From contig NC_090321.1 of NCBI RefSeq assembly GCF_040869045.1, positions 30,811,426-30,875,425 of the forward strand: DNA of 64,000 bases, in the 5' to 3' direction. The notes beneath the pieces were generated by a model. It saw only the letters and a program-made list of their open reading frames with translations, searched no databases and was not told where the DNA came from. Positions 22,801 through 33,900 of the stretch are shown piece by piece. The translations under genes and the position numbers were made by a program. The DNA is from Eurosta solidaginis. Lineage: Eukaryota > Arthropoda > Insecta > Diptera > Tephritidae. Position 1 is the stretch's first letter. Every line of letters starts with the position of its first letter.

Positions 22801-23524
22801 GAGAGTAAACCTTGTGCAACTTAAGACGGTAGCCACGGTAAAAGAGATGGAGGAATCCAACAAAATCGCAACCGAGACGTTAGTAAATTCGTACAATCAA
22901 GCATAGAGGACTAGTCTGAGGAGATCTAGGTAAATATCAAATCCGGCTTTGTGGAGCAAAGTGATGGAGACTGTTGGGCAACTTTAGGCGGTTACCACTC
23001 TTAAAGAAGCAGCGGAATCCAACATCATAAAAACCGAGACGTTAGCAATTCATAAAACAAATCCTGTCCTCTAACGAAATCCTTGAGAATAGTAATACCG
23101 CCTCAGTTGGTCGAATATAGGGAAACTCGCGGAACTGCTTCCGGGATAGGGCTATTTTTAATAAAACGGGGGACCGTCAGCATAGCAAAGAGATCTCTAT
23201 GGAAAAACTTCTATGAGAACAAAACATACTCTAGTGAAACAGGAAAATTGTGTGAAGTCAAATTAAGGGCCGAAATAGCTGCACTCATATTGAAAGAATA
23301 TTGGACCTGAAAAGTTCCTTAAGGTCTTATCTACGGGCAGGTTCCCTAGGAAGATGATGCCGATGATACACATTCCGATCTTAGTCACAGGGTTGGTGAC
23401 TAATGCCAAACTCAGTGAGTGATATACTTTGTTTAGGAATAAGTCACCGGCCCACATGGCATATTCCCCGCTATGTTGTAAATGTCGAAGGAAACGATCT
23501 TGGAATCGCTCTAGATAATTTTTG
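22801..23524. other. Stretch with a diverged direct repeat; otherwise unassigned
   Basis: The segment around 22820-22885 (GACGGTAGCCACGGTAAAAG ... ACCGAGACGTTAG) is repeated in diverged form around 22980-23045 (GGCGGTTACCACTCTTAAAG ... ACCGAGACGTTAG). Short coil-like peptides (ESNKIATETLVNS) can be read in one frame. It may be transposon ORF1 debris; I cannot identify it. Confidence 0.4.
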
Positions 23525-23975
23525 ATGTATTCGAAAGAAAGAAAAGGACGGTAATTTCAATTCTAAAGACTACAGTCCGATTGACCTAACATCTTTCTTC
23601 TAAAGTCAAACAAGGCAAAAAACTGGTTTCTTCAGCGCAGCTTGCGTGCACCGCGATCTGTAGACTATGCACGGTCTTTAGGTTGGGGAGTCTATAAATG
23701 GCTCCGTATAAACCCTTGAATCCCCCTTCGGTGCCTTAGTAGACTTTCAACAATGTCTCGAAATGGGCGATAATGGATGGTCTCAATTTCATTGAAGTGC
23801 ATCCCATGTTGTCAATCTGGATGGGCTGCATGTTGAGTTGCAAGCAGAGTAATTAAAAAAGCTTAGCTTAATGAAGCCAAGATATCAATGAACAGCGGCA
23901 CGCCCTAAGACAGGCTACTATCACACTCTGCCGTGGGCATTGGCCAACAATCGGTTCGACGAGGGACGCGTTAGC
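23525..23975 (+). pseudogene. R1-type LINE reverse transcriptase relic
   Basis: In plus-strand frames one can read a degraded K-D-Y-x-P-I-D-L-T-S-F (RT motif usually RPISLTSF) near 23560. Then comes FGALVDFQQ near 23730, and GTP-x-D-R-L-L-S-H-T-L-P-W-A-L-A-N-N-R near 23900. The last corresponds to the GTPQGGxLSPxLWxLAVNR signature of R1-like elements. Stops are frequent. Its right end meets the tRNA-derived SINE at 24.03 kb. Confidence 0.55.
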
Positions 23976-24033
23976 TCTGATTGATCTGGCGCTTTGGGAT
24001 ATACATACATACCTTGGCATGTTCGCAATTAAC

Positions 24034-24420
24034 AGTGGCCACCGTGGTGTGGTGGTGGCGTGCTGCGGGTACAGGCTCCGTGCAAAGCAACATTAAAAGT
24101 TGGGAAACAGTTTTTTCAATTAGAAAAAAATGAGATTTTAAGCGGGCTCGCCCTTCGGAATTTGTTTGGTGAATAAAAAAAAATGTACGACGTGATAACT
24201 TCCGAAGAAATTTTAGGCCGAGCTTCTCTTGGCGAATACATCCGAGTGCCATGAAAAGCTTCTCAGTGAATATGTATTTGCCTTGCAGATTTCGTTCGTA
24301 TTCGGCATAATACCGGAGGCCCCGTCACGCCAATTTATAGAGAAAAAGAAGGATAACGGCGCAAATTGAAAGATCGAGCATAATCTCTTCGGAGGTAAAT
24401 GGCGCTTTGTTCTAGAGATA
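24034..24420 (+). mobile_element. tRNA-derived SINE, copy 1
   Basis: The left end GGTGTGGTGGTGGCGTGC resembles a tRNA A-box region. After the decayed B-box comes GCAAAGCAACATTAAAAG, the start of the family body. The body words CATGAAAAGCTTCTCAGTGA, TGCCTTGCAGATTTCGTTCG and CGACGCAAATTGGAAG (here mutated) are shared with the next copy and with 39.4 and 62.0 kb. An internal stretch near 24190-24240 reads as an inverted piece of the same body, so this copy is rearranged. Confidence 0.6.
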
Positions 24421-24439
24421 GGTCTATTACTGTGTAACT

Positions 24440-24775
24440 TTCATCTCCGATGATTTTCACGGGGTTCGCAACCTGGGCAAAGCAACATCAAAATTTTAGA
24501 AATAAGGTTTTTAAATTAGGAGAAAATTTTTCTAAGCGGGGTCGCCCCTCGGCAGTGTTTGGCAAGCGCTCCGGGTGTATTTCTGCCATGAAAAGCTCTC
24601 AGTGAAAACTCATCTGCCTTGCAGATGCCGTTCGGAGTCGGCATAAAACATGTAGGTCCCGTCCGGCCAATTTGTAGGGAAAATCAAGAGGAGCACGACG
24701 CAAATTGGAAGAGAAGCTCGGCCTTAGATCTCTTCGGAGGTTATCGCGCCTTACATCTTTTTTATATCTATTTTT
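24440..24775 (+). mobile_element. tRNA-derived SINE, copy 2
   Basis: It contains GGGGTTCGCAACCTGGGC near 24462, a decayed B-box (consensus GGTTCRANNCC), then GCAAAGCAACATCAAAATTT. The body is GGCAGTGTTTGGCAAGCGCTC, CATCTGCCTTGCAGATGCCG and GGAAGAGAAGCTCGGCCTTA. It ends about 55 bp upstream of the splice acceptor of the next gene, so it lies in that gene's upstream intron. Confidence 0.7.
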
Positions 24776-24828
24776 AACTCTTCTTTCACACTGATTCTCT
24801 TTAATAAATTTGTTTTTCTTAATTTCAG

Positions 24829-25545
24829 TTTCATCACATTTTGCACCTCTAAATAATGGGCAACACACTAACGCACGCCGTCAGTCGCGGCTCAAATCCA
24901 TTTAGTCACAGCAACAATAATACCGCAAAACGTGCCTCAACAACACCCAGAAAGTCACGCTATCATTCAACAATACTTGGCATACCCAATGGCGATGAAG
25001 GCAGCGGTGTGCCACCACAAAAATCCAAAACTTTGCCTGCGCGCTATACACGGCGACGTAGCGATGACATTCACGGTCATCATAGGCGCAGTAAAACACC
25101 ACCACCGACAGCGCCACCGAATGGTGAAACATCGCGCATGCTCTTTCTACTTTACCTGATACATCGCACATGGAATGTGGTTGTAGAAACCATGGATACA
25201 CGCAGTAAAAGGTAATGCAAATTTTATTTGAATTCTGTTAAACTTTCAATTTTTATTTCTTAGATCACCACGCAGTCCTGCTGCTGCATCTGAAAAGCGC
25301 AATACAATGAGTACCAATTTTACACAGCGTGAGCACAGTTGTTCGAATAGTGATGGTGATTGTTCAATTAATATTACAGATTTGGATGAGGCTGAGATAG
25401 CTTCATCCTTTTGTTGTTCGCATTATACTTGCGGCAGTTGTAGCTATTGTTATGATACACATCAGAATGTTTATAATTCAATTGATGGTGCAGAGGATTG
25501 CTCGTTGGATTCGATTTGCGGTAGGAGCTTATCGAAATGTGACAG
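24829..25545 (+). CDS. Two 5' coding exons of an unidentified gene with MGN start (partial)
   Basis: I do not recognise the protein. Exon A follows a good acceptor (TTGTTTTTCTTAATTTCAG ending at 24828), and its ATG at 24856 opens MGNTLTHAVSRG. Gly2 with a small residue at position 5-6 fits an N-myristoylation signal, so membrane tethering is likely (inference). The first exon ends at 25211 with donor GTAATG; the 52-bp intron ends in TTTCTTAG at 25263. Exon B runs to 25545, where GTGAGT follows, so more exons lie downstream. The 212 or so residues read are basic and Ser/Thr/Pro-rich early (RRRSDDIHGHHRRSKTPPP), then a short hydrophobic stretch (MLFLLYLIHRTW), then an acidic part with a Cys cluster (FCCSHYTCGSCSYC). 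Since exon A starts in untranslated sequence, a non-coding 5' exon must lie upstream. The spliced frame is uninterrupted, unlike the transposon relics around it. Confidence 0.65.
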
Positions 25546-26109
25546 GTGAGTGGTGTAAATATTGGCATGTTTTAGAGCTTCTAAGTCTTAAAGGGTTACA
25601 CCAAGGAACTTTGGAAGTCAATCCCGTTGGAACTTTTGTTAAAAGAAAGTCGTTCGATATCAGTGGCTTTGTTCCTGTATTGAAAGGCCCATATAATGTT
25701 GCACATTTTCATTGATGCATACTAACTCAGTGAGCTATGGCTGTTTGTGCAACTCCATAATATTCAAAACAACAAAAAATTTAGACCACGCAGGTGTTTA
25801 TGCTTATCATATCACAAAAATCGATGTCATAAAGTAGAGATGTTTGTTTCTCCGCCAGGGCCAAAGAAATTCACCAAATGCTTTCAGAAAGGCAAACTGA
25901 CGCGACAGTAGGTAAACTTTTAGGATGTTAAGGCCTCTGAGCACTTTTAGTAGTATTAGGATCAGGTTAGGAATGCAGGGGCGTATTATGGAGAGTAACT
26001 AGATGACAGAACTACTGATACGTCTCATATCTATAGGACCTTTGGAGGACAACATGTGGCCTTCGAAACGACTGTTTGACAAGAGGGGTGAGTATTGGCG
26101 GATTAAATA
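25546..26109 (+). other. Intron of the MGN gene; no feature recognised
   Basis: This follows the GTGAGT donor. I find no further convincing exon before the LINE that starts near 26.1 kb. The next exon may lie beyond the transposons or outside the window. Confidence 0.45.
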
Positions 26110-28838
26110 GACGAAACGACGGTCTGCACAATAAACGGTGATGCCCCACGCGTATGGTAGGAAGCTGTCACAGTTCGCCGGATATATCAATCGTGAGCGC
26201 AGGACTCGTAAACTGCGTCAAGTGGCAGGCGATGGTAACATTGGCATCCGACCACCTCTGCCTATACTTATTTCGCTCGAGCGTACCGCCGACTTCATTG
26301 TCACAGCAAAACGCACTTTCATAAACTTTAAAAAAGGAAAGTGGGACGAATACAAATCCTTTACAGACAACCGCTTTGCTCCCTCCCCATTCCGACTGAT
26401 GCTCGCCAAGGGGAGCGTGCTTTCTGCAAGGTCATTGAATCCACCTCGGCTCGCTTCATTCCCGCCGGTAGAATTCCCGAAATTTGGCCTCACTTTCCGG
26501 CGGAGGCCGCAAATTTAGCGAGAGATCGTGACCTTATAAGACAGCTCGGTCCCGGCGACCCCCAAATAAGGGATATAAACGAACGCATCAGATTGCTTTT
26601 GGATGAACACAAGCGGGCGAAAGGGGAGGAGCACCTAAGCGCTTGTAACCTCTCTGCCGGTGTAGGTAAACTTTGGTCCACCATAAAGCCCCTATCGGAA
26701 CCGTCTAAGCACAATGACAAAATTTCCATCGCCTTTGGCGATAAAGTGCTGTCGGATGCGAAAAAATGTGCGAGCGCTTTCTGCCGACAATATATTATGT
26801 ATTCTACGGTCGACAAAGATAGACGGAGGGCCAACAGACATGCACATAAACATAAATTCAGCGCGTCGCCAATTACTATCATCGCCAAAGAGGTTGAGGA
26901 TGCCATCGGTCATGCTAAACCATCCAAAGCAGTGGGCCCAGACGGCATAGCCATGCCGATGCTTAAAAGCCTAGGGAAAGAGGGTTTCAAATATTTAGCA
27001 CATGTCTTCAACCTGTCTGTTTCCACCTTTGTCATTCTCGAAAAATGGAAAATGGCCAAGGTGGTTCCGCTACTAAAGCCTGGGAAAGCAGCTAACATAG
27101 GAGAGTCATATCGCCCGATATCTCTCCTATCGCCGGTAGCTAAGACGCTTGAAACCATTTTACTGCCCTATTTCAAGGCAAATTTGCTACTAGCCTCTCA
27201 TCAGCATGGCTTTAGAAAATTACACAGCACTACCACCACGCTAAATACCATTAGCACCCAGATAAATTGCGGTTTAAATCAACGGTTGAATAAATAACTC
27301 TAATATTCAATAATGCAAAATGGGTTTTATTGACTACTTTGAAAGTACTTCACAATACCACTGATACTTCACAACCAATAGCTTGCTTAAATCAAACTGA
27401 ATTCGGACTACTCAGCTGCTGCTGCTTTTATACTGTTCACCATAGAACAGTACTCGTTGCGCTAGACATATCAAAAGCTTTTGATACGGTCAACCATGGC
27501 ACGTTACTGCAAGACTTGGAAGGGTCCCCCATGTTTTAAAAGGTGGACCGCAAATTATCTGGGTGGTCAAAGCCAAGAAGAATTAAACAAGGGGTGCCAC
27601 AGGGTGGTATTCTATCCCCACTTTTGTTTAATTTCTATATATCAAAACTGCCTTCGCCACCGGGAGGAGTAACTATCGTTTCTTACGCCGATGACTGCAC
27701 AATAATGGCCACAGGCCCGGGCCCACAGATCGATGAGCTTTGCAACAAAATTAACGGCTACCTCCCTGATCTCTCCAGTGTTTTCGCCTCGCAAAATCTG
27801 GCATTATCACCGACTAAATCATCCGCGACCTTAGTTGCAACTTGGACGTCCCAAACGTCACGAACATTCACGTCGATGGCACTACGCTACCGACTGTCCT
27901 ACACCCCAAAATCTTGAGTGTGACGTTTCATCAGGATCTACATTTTGGTGAGCTTGCAGCTGCAATCGTGCCGAAAATACAGAGCCGTAATAAAATACTC
28001 AAATCTCTTGCTGGCAATACTTGGGGAAAAGATAAAGAAACGCGCATTACTACTAACAAAGCAATTGGCCAGCCGATTGCATGCTACGCGTCACCCATAT
28101 GGTCGCCAAGCCTTAAAACAACTCACTGGAAGAAGCTACAGGCCTGCCAAAATACTGCTCTCAGAATCGACACGGGCTGTCTTCTTATGTCCCCAGAGCA
28201 CCATCTACATAATGAGGCGCGAATACTCCCCATCAGGGAGCGAAATGAGATGCTAACCAAACACTTCCAGTTAAATACCCAGAAACCTGGGCATCCCAAC
28301 AGGTATCTGATTGATGAGCCAACACCGCCTAGGGGCTTGAGGAGTCATCTCCGTAAGCATTATGAAGACATACGGCACCTGAGAACTCAGCCGTATGTAG
28401 CCAAAAAACTCAAGTAGGTCCTCAGTGAACTCTAAAAACAGGTGTAGGACCCTTATGCTGGGAATTGCCCGGTGAATCCAGTACTCAAAGAGCAGTATCC
28501 AAAACTTGCGGAAGAGGAATGCACACTCCCCAGGTAAACACGAGTCACTCTACCTCAACTTCGATCTGGATACTGTAACAGGTTAAACTCTTACCTATCC
28601 AGAATCAAACCCGACATACAAAATGTATGCCCCGCTTGCATTGTGTCCTCACATGACACCAACCATCTCTTTAATTGTAATGTGGAACCAACACCTCTAA
28701 CACCCCTCTCATTATGGTCCATCCCTGTTGAAACAGCAAGTTTCTTTGGACTCCCATTAGAGGATATTGATGACAATTTGTGATCGGTCGCACCTATTCG
28801 ATGGGGCGAAGCACTGCTACAACAACAACAACTACACT
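26110..28838 (+). mobile_element. Jockey-like non-LTR retrotransposon, 5'-truncated and mutated
   Basis: This is the longest LINE here. It starts in the last part of the endonuclease domain (decayed SDHLPI and ISLERTADFIVTAK near 26245-26300). It passes through a linker (RIPEIWPHFPAEAANLARDRDL) into reverse transcriptase: AVGPDGIAMPMLKSLG near 26930, PLLKPGK and SYRPISLLSPVAK near 27080-27150, and VLVALDISKAFDTVNHGTLL near 27455. GVPQGGILSPLLFNFYISKL follows near 27590, with catalytic SYADDCTIM near 27680. The C-terminal region to about 28.75 kb is shared with the 21.8 and 59.8 kb copies. It ends in GGGGCGAAGCACTGCTACAA and a CAA tail. There are at least four frameshifts and an inserted LTR piece, so it cannot be active. 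Confidence 0.9.
27283..27440 (-). mobile_element. LTR fragment inserted in the jockey-like reverse transcriptase
   Basis: The frame breaks after ...INCGLNQ and resumes at HRTVLVALD. The 59.9-kb copy is continuous across this point, so about 155 bp are foreign. On the minus strand the piece has a TATAAAAG box (27425-27432) and, about 100 bp downstream, AATAAA (27327-27332), then ends GAGTTATTTATTCAACC. That is the layout of an LTR with its R region. No clean target duplication is visible; the piece may be truncated. Confidence 0.5.
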
Positions 28839-29704
28839 CTTTCACAAGACGAACATTTAAGCTCATCTAAAAAATCGAATTCGGTTTTTTTTAGTTTTAA
28901 ACTCTTAGATTAAATGCAACCCAAAGATGTTACAATGAAAGCCATGTAGTTTTAGGTAGTTTGAGTAGAATCACGTTTTCCACCAAGTGATACGACTTGA
29001 GCGGCCGTCTGTGCTGGAACATTTCCCAACTTCATATGGCTGGTTATATGATATGTATGCAGCCATCCACATAAAACCAGTTCCAACGAAAAGCTTTAAT
29101 ATTAGGTTCAGCATGATACCAACGTAGACAGCTGTGGAGATTAATGTTCTCTTAGAAAGGCTGGCACCCTAAAAGAATGCGTTGGACGTGGCAAAGCAAT
29201 CAAATATTGCGATGTCTATTGAGGCGGTCAGGTAAAGACGTACAGCTCACAGCCGCAAACCAATATGGTTATTTGCATTATCAGGCCCAGCATAAACCTT
29301 TTCAATGTGTTATCTAGCTGTCTCCTTAATGACAAAGACGAAAAAAATCAAGGTCTTAATATTGTCCCAGACCCCAGTCTTTTGGCTGCCAATATCAACG
29401 CGTTTCCAAAGAAAATACCCAGAGTTTTGTTTACCATTCAGTGATAGTAACTGCAGTTTCAGGCGTGACAATACTTATTCCTATAGTACCTCCATGATAC
29501 GCCAAAAATATTAGAAGACCCATGTAAACAAGATCGACAACCAGTAAATATTATTCCACCTAAAACTAGCTTTCCGTAGCAAGAATTTCTATGTACGTGC
29601 CACCGAGCCCGCTGGTTTAGAATTAGGCAGCAGTAACATCGAAAATGCTGTAGGCTAAGAAATCCCACACACGCTGCTACTCTTGCAAGTAGTTCTACCT
29701 CGAA
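28839..29704. other. No feature recognised
   Basis: Non-coding sequence between two LINE remains. Small frames are present but unsupported. Confidence 0.4.
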
Positions 29705-30000
29705 CTGATTAGGCAATTGAAAAGTTAAGTCTTCTGCCGAGAAATAAAATTCTGCGCTGTAAGTCTATTTTTGCCCTTACGAAGCACATTGGCAGCAGCA
29801 GATTCATAGAACCTGGGGTATTAGAAAGAAAAGTTCTTTGTTATAATTATGAGCCATTGAGCAATGTTTAGAACTGATATCGACAAAGATATGCAGATAT
29901 CGTAGAAAGTCCTTCTTCTGTCTGCACTCTACGGCAACAGTTAAGGTGCCACTGCGTTGAAAAGATCAGACGGAGAAGGATTTCGTTTTCTCTCAATTTT
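29705..30000 (+). pseudogene. LINE relic of the 10-kb family
   Basis: Plus-strand frames read RQLKS near 29710 and EPGVLERKVL near 29813, then a decayed DID and RYADIVESP near 29875-29910. They parallel RQLKSKV, APGVFERKVLRRIYGPL and ELYADINIVQRIK of the copy at 10.35-10.6 kb. It is badly mutated. Part of it is included in the local duplication. Confidence 0.5.
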
Positions 30001-30493
30001 AGTCGCCGGGTGAGCTCCAATTAAGAGTAAGAACGAGAACCTTCATTTATTATTTAATTTTCCTCAGTGTTTGCTACTTTTGTCTCGATGATTTTGAAAT
30101 TAATGATCAAATGATGTACTCGAAGCACGTCACAGTTTATTAGATTATCAGATTCATAGAACCTGGGGTATTAGAAAGAAAAGTTCTTTGTTATAATTAT
30201 GAGCCATTGAGCAATGTTTAGAACTGATATCGACAAAGATATGCAGATATCGTAGAAATTCCTTCTTCTGTCTGCACTCTACGGCAACAGTTAAGGCGCC
30301 ACTGCGTTGAAAAGATCAGACGGAGATGGATTTCGTTTTCTCTCAATTTTAGTCGCCGGGTGAGCTCCAATTAAGAGTAAGAACGAGAACCTTCATTTAT
30401 TATTTAATTTTCCTCAGTGTTTGCTACTTTTGTCTCGATGATTTTGAAATTAATGATCAAATGATGTACTCGAAGCACGTCACAGTTTATTAG
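29799..30493. repeat. Recent 350-bp tandem duplication (two ~345-bp copies)
   Basis: 29799-30143 and 30149-30493 are near-identical. I see only about three differences: GAAAGTCC/GAAATTCC, AAGGTGCC/AAGGCGCC and GAGAAGG/GAGATGG. A 5-bp spacer (ATTAT) separates them. The duplicated segment includes the LINE relic and unrelated flank, so it arose by local duplication, not by transposition. Confidence 0.9.
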
Positions 30494-30977
30494 TCGTCCG
30501 AAACAACAACTATTAAAGAACGTCGCTACCTTGGTGAAAACTTCTCTTATTTACCAAATATTTCGAACTGCGAATAGTTTTCATAAGTGTGGCATTTACT
30601 TTTATGTATGGCGCTCAAAATGTGTGATCATCAAAACAGCTTTTGATTACAGTGGTATTGAAATTGCTCCAGGTTAGACTGATCTTCGGAGAGCTTTCAA
30701 ACTGTGAAAACTAATATCTTCAGCCAGAAAGTATGCAATGAATTCATGACTCTACTACAGGTGCAACAGTTGGAAGTTGAAATAATTTGTGCACCTCTAA
30801 ACAAAATTTGATTCATAAAAAGATCAGCAAATGTGACTCTCATCCCCCTGTTAGTTTTTAGTAACAAAACCAAACGCAATATTTAATCTTAAAATTCGCA
30901 GTTTATTACATTCCATACTTCTACCCATTATGGGTTATAACATGCAACAAATGGCAAAACAAATTGCCATTTGATTT
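30494..30977. other. 3' flank of gene 1
   Basis: No gene is seen. It holds the likely 3' untranslated region and poly(A) signal of the minus-strand gene 1. Confidence 0.5.
30902..30907 (-). terminator. Candidate poly(A) signal of gene 1
   Basis: AATAAA on the minus strand, about 70 nt after the stop codon of gene 1. Confidence 0.5.
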
Positions 30978-33900
30978 TTATCGAGCGTTGTAAATAATTT
31001 GTGTGAATCGCGGTTGATAATAAATGGGTCCGTATGGCCAATGGAAGCCTTGCGAAAATCTTGCTAGATCGGATTGAGCAATATTTGAAAACAGATCAAA
31101 TACAGAATTTCCATTATGAGCAGCAGCTGTGCTTAAATCGGAAGTTGAATATGCCGCAGGTGTAGTCGAAGAATATACGCTTGGACTTGAAGCTGCGTGC
31201 GGGTGCTTTGGCGTTGAGTATACTTCTGGATAAAGTACCAAATGCGAAGTGGGTGCCTTTTGGGAGTGTAATGAAGCGGAATAAGCCGAACTTGTTTTAT
31301 GATGCGAGAGATGTGGCTCTTCGCTTTTGTGAGATAGCAGAGCATGTTTTGCGGATTCGTATTCGTCGCCTTGGGTTTCATATGTCGACGACTTCACCGC
31401 ATGTTGGGGGGCGTAAAATTCTGACGATGAATAATTTTCTGTGTCAGCCGAATAAGAAGATGTCTCCGTTGTGGGATAGGTAGATGCTGAATATAATTCT
31501 GGGGACAACACCAGATTTAAAGTATGAGCATGATGAGAGTGTAATGATGGATGAGATATGTGCTGCTCGAATACAAAATGTGGGTAAGATGATGATATAT
31601 CAGTGTAGTGCTGAGGAGCTGAGGCCGGAGCTAAAAATATGAAATCACTTAATACTGAATTTTGCCTCGAGTTAATATAAAAGGGTGGACCATGTTGTGC
31701 TGTTTCATATATGCCCTCTTGACTTTCATACGACTTAGGTTCGTCTAACTTTTGGAGTAGTGCATGTGGTTCTGATGCGGAGTGACTTTTCCCTTCAGCG
31801 GGATAAGAAGTTACGTCCGATGGGGAATAAGTCTGTGGTGATGCATTATAATATTGATCCTCAGGAGCGTATGACGCTGACTCCTGAGCTGCGTTTTGAT
31901 TTATTTTGGAATACGGAGCTGAGTGCTTTTCTTCTTGAACTTTGTAGGAAGATGACTCTTGAGCTGAATTTTGTTTTATTTTGGGAAATTGTGCTGAGCA
32001 CTTTTCTGATTCAGTTTTGTATGAAGGTACTAAGCTATCTTCTGTATTAAGATATGGCGCTGTATGAGATTCTTCTGGAGCTGCATAATTTTCTTCGGGA
32101 GCTGCATAATCTCTTGCTGGAGTCTCGTAAGCCTTTGTTGGTATTCCTGGACTTGGGATAGAAGTAGTATATGTCTCGTTAACGAGTGCTTGTATAGTGT
32201 GCGTTGATTTGTATGAGGATGGTGATCCATAATTCTCTAGCGCAGTTGGGTGGGACCAAGGCGAATGATCGTAAGAAGACGACGACGCCTCATAAGCTGA
32301 ATCTTTTTCCTCATTTATGGAAGATACTAGGTTTTGCTCTAGTGTAGGTGAAGGAATTTGAATAGGAGCTGCATAAATTTCTGCTAGTTTACTATAATCC
32401 TCTTCCTTAGATGCGTACGTAGTAGGCACCTGTTCTAAACCTTGATTAGGGTATTCTTTCTCATATGTTTTAGGCGAGTGTATGCTGGTTTGATGTGAAT
32501 TGCCGGCTGCACATTCCTTTCCCTGGCCTGCATTCGAAGGTAGGCCTTCAGCTGGATAAGATTTCGCATTATTTACAGCTACACCTGTGTAAGAGTGCGG
32601 CGCTGCCACGGATGCTGGATAATTTTGCTGATAATTTGATGTCGTGATAGCTTCTCGTTGCTCTGGAGCGGGATAGGGTGTTGTGTATGCTGGAGAGGGC
32701 GCATGTGCGTAACTTTTCGTATCACCTGCATATGATGAGCCATAGTCTGATGTAGAGTCAAAAGATGGATACGTTTGCTCTTTAGCTACAAACGCAGCTT
32801 TATCTTCCGTATATTCCTTTGGCGCAGAATAGGAAACTTCGTTAGCATATCCTTTTATCTGATCTATGTGAGAAGATGTTGCAGACTGATTAGATGCTAT
32901 GTAGTTGTCGTTTTTAGCTGTGTACGAAGGTGCTGATTTCACTGTTGCATAAGCATTCGAAGCTTCGTTCTTTGAAGCAGCTGTAGCTGACGCCAAGTTA
33001 TGCTGATCTTTAGCTGCATACGACGCTGATGTATGTGCAATAGCTTTGTCTAAATTGGGATACAGTGGTGCATGTCCATTTTCTTCATCGACGTAAGAAG
33101 AGGATGTTGGTGCTGGTCCCTGCTCTGGGTAATCTGCCGCTTGGTTTGCATAAGTTGGGTTTTGAATTCCACAATCTTTCTCTTTTGCTGCATACTCTAC
33201 CCCTTCTTGTGCATAATTAGATCCTTGCCCTGAGTATTCCAGTTCTAATGCCTTGTCGTTTTGTTTGTTAACCTCACCAACTTTATCCGGTGGTGTATAA
33301 TCGGACGCTTGTTCTGACCCGTCTGGTTTTCGAGCTGCGTGATTTGGGCGCTCAGTTCCATAAACTAACCCTTGCGCTTCATAATATAGTCCTCGACCTG
33401 TGTGACCTGCTTCTGTAGTTGGATAATACTGCGCCTGATCGGCACTACCTGTCGCTTGATCGGTTCTTTGTTTTCCTTGTGCGACATAATTTCGTCCTTC
33501 AACTTCATAGTCCTTAGCTTCCTCTGCATACTTTATCTGATGTGGTGCATTATTAGGTTCACGTTGTGAATAATCTGGTTCGGGTATTAGATAATTTGGT
33601 CCTTGAGTATAATCTGGCGATTTTTCCTTTTCTTGTTCCAAATAATTTGGTCCTTGATGTTCATCATCTTTCAAATTTGCTGTGTCTTGTTTTACATGAT
33701 TAGGTTCATGTCCAGAGTAAACTGGTTTGGATGTTGCATAATTTGGTCCTTGTGCTACATAATCATCTGTATCTGAACTTTGCTCCATGTTTTCTGGTAT
33801 CCGTTCTACGTGATTTAGTCGCACAGTAGAAAACCCAGATTCTTGTCCTATTAAATGTGGTCCATGACCTGTATGACTTATTTTTGGTACTGGATAATAT

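Noticed and set aside
24902..25201. 99-codon minus-strand frame opposite the MGN gene exon
   Set aside because: It lies antisense to an exon with good splice sites and has no features of its own.
26490..26906. 138-codon minus-strand frame
   Set aside because: It is the complement of the jockey-like LINE coding region.
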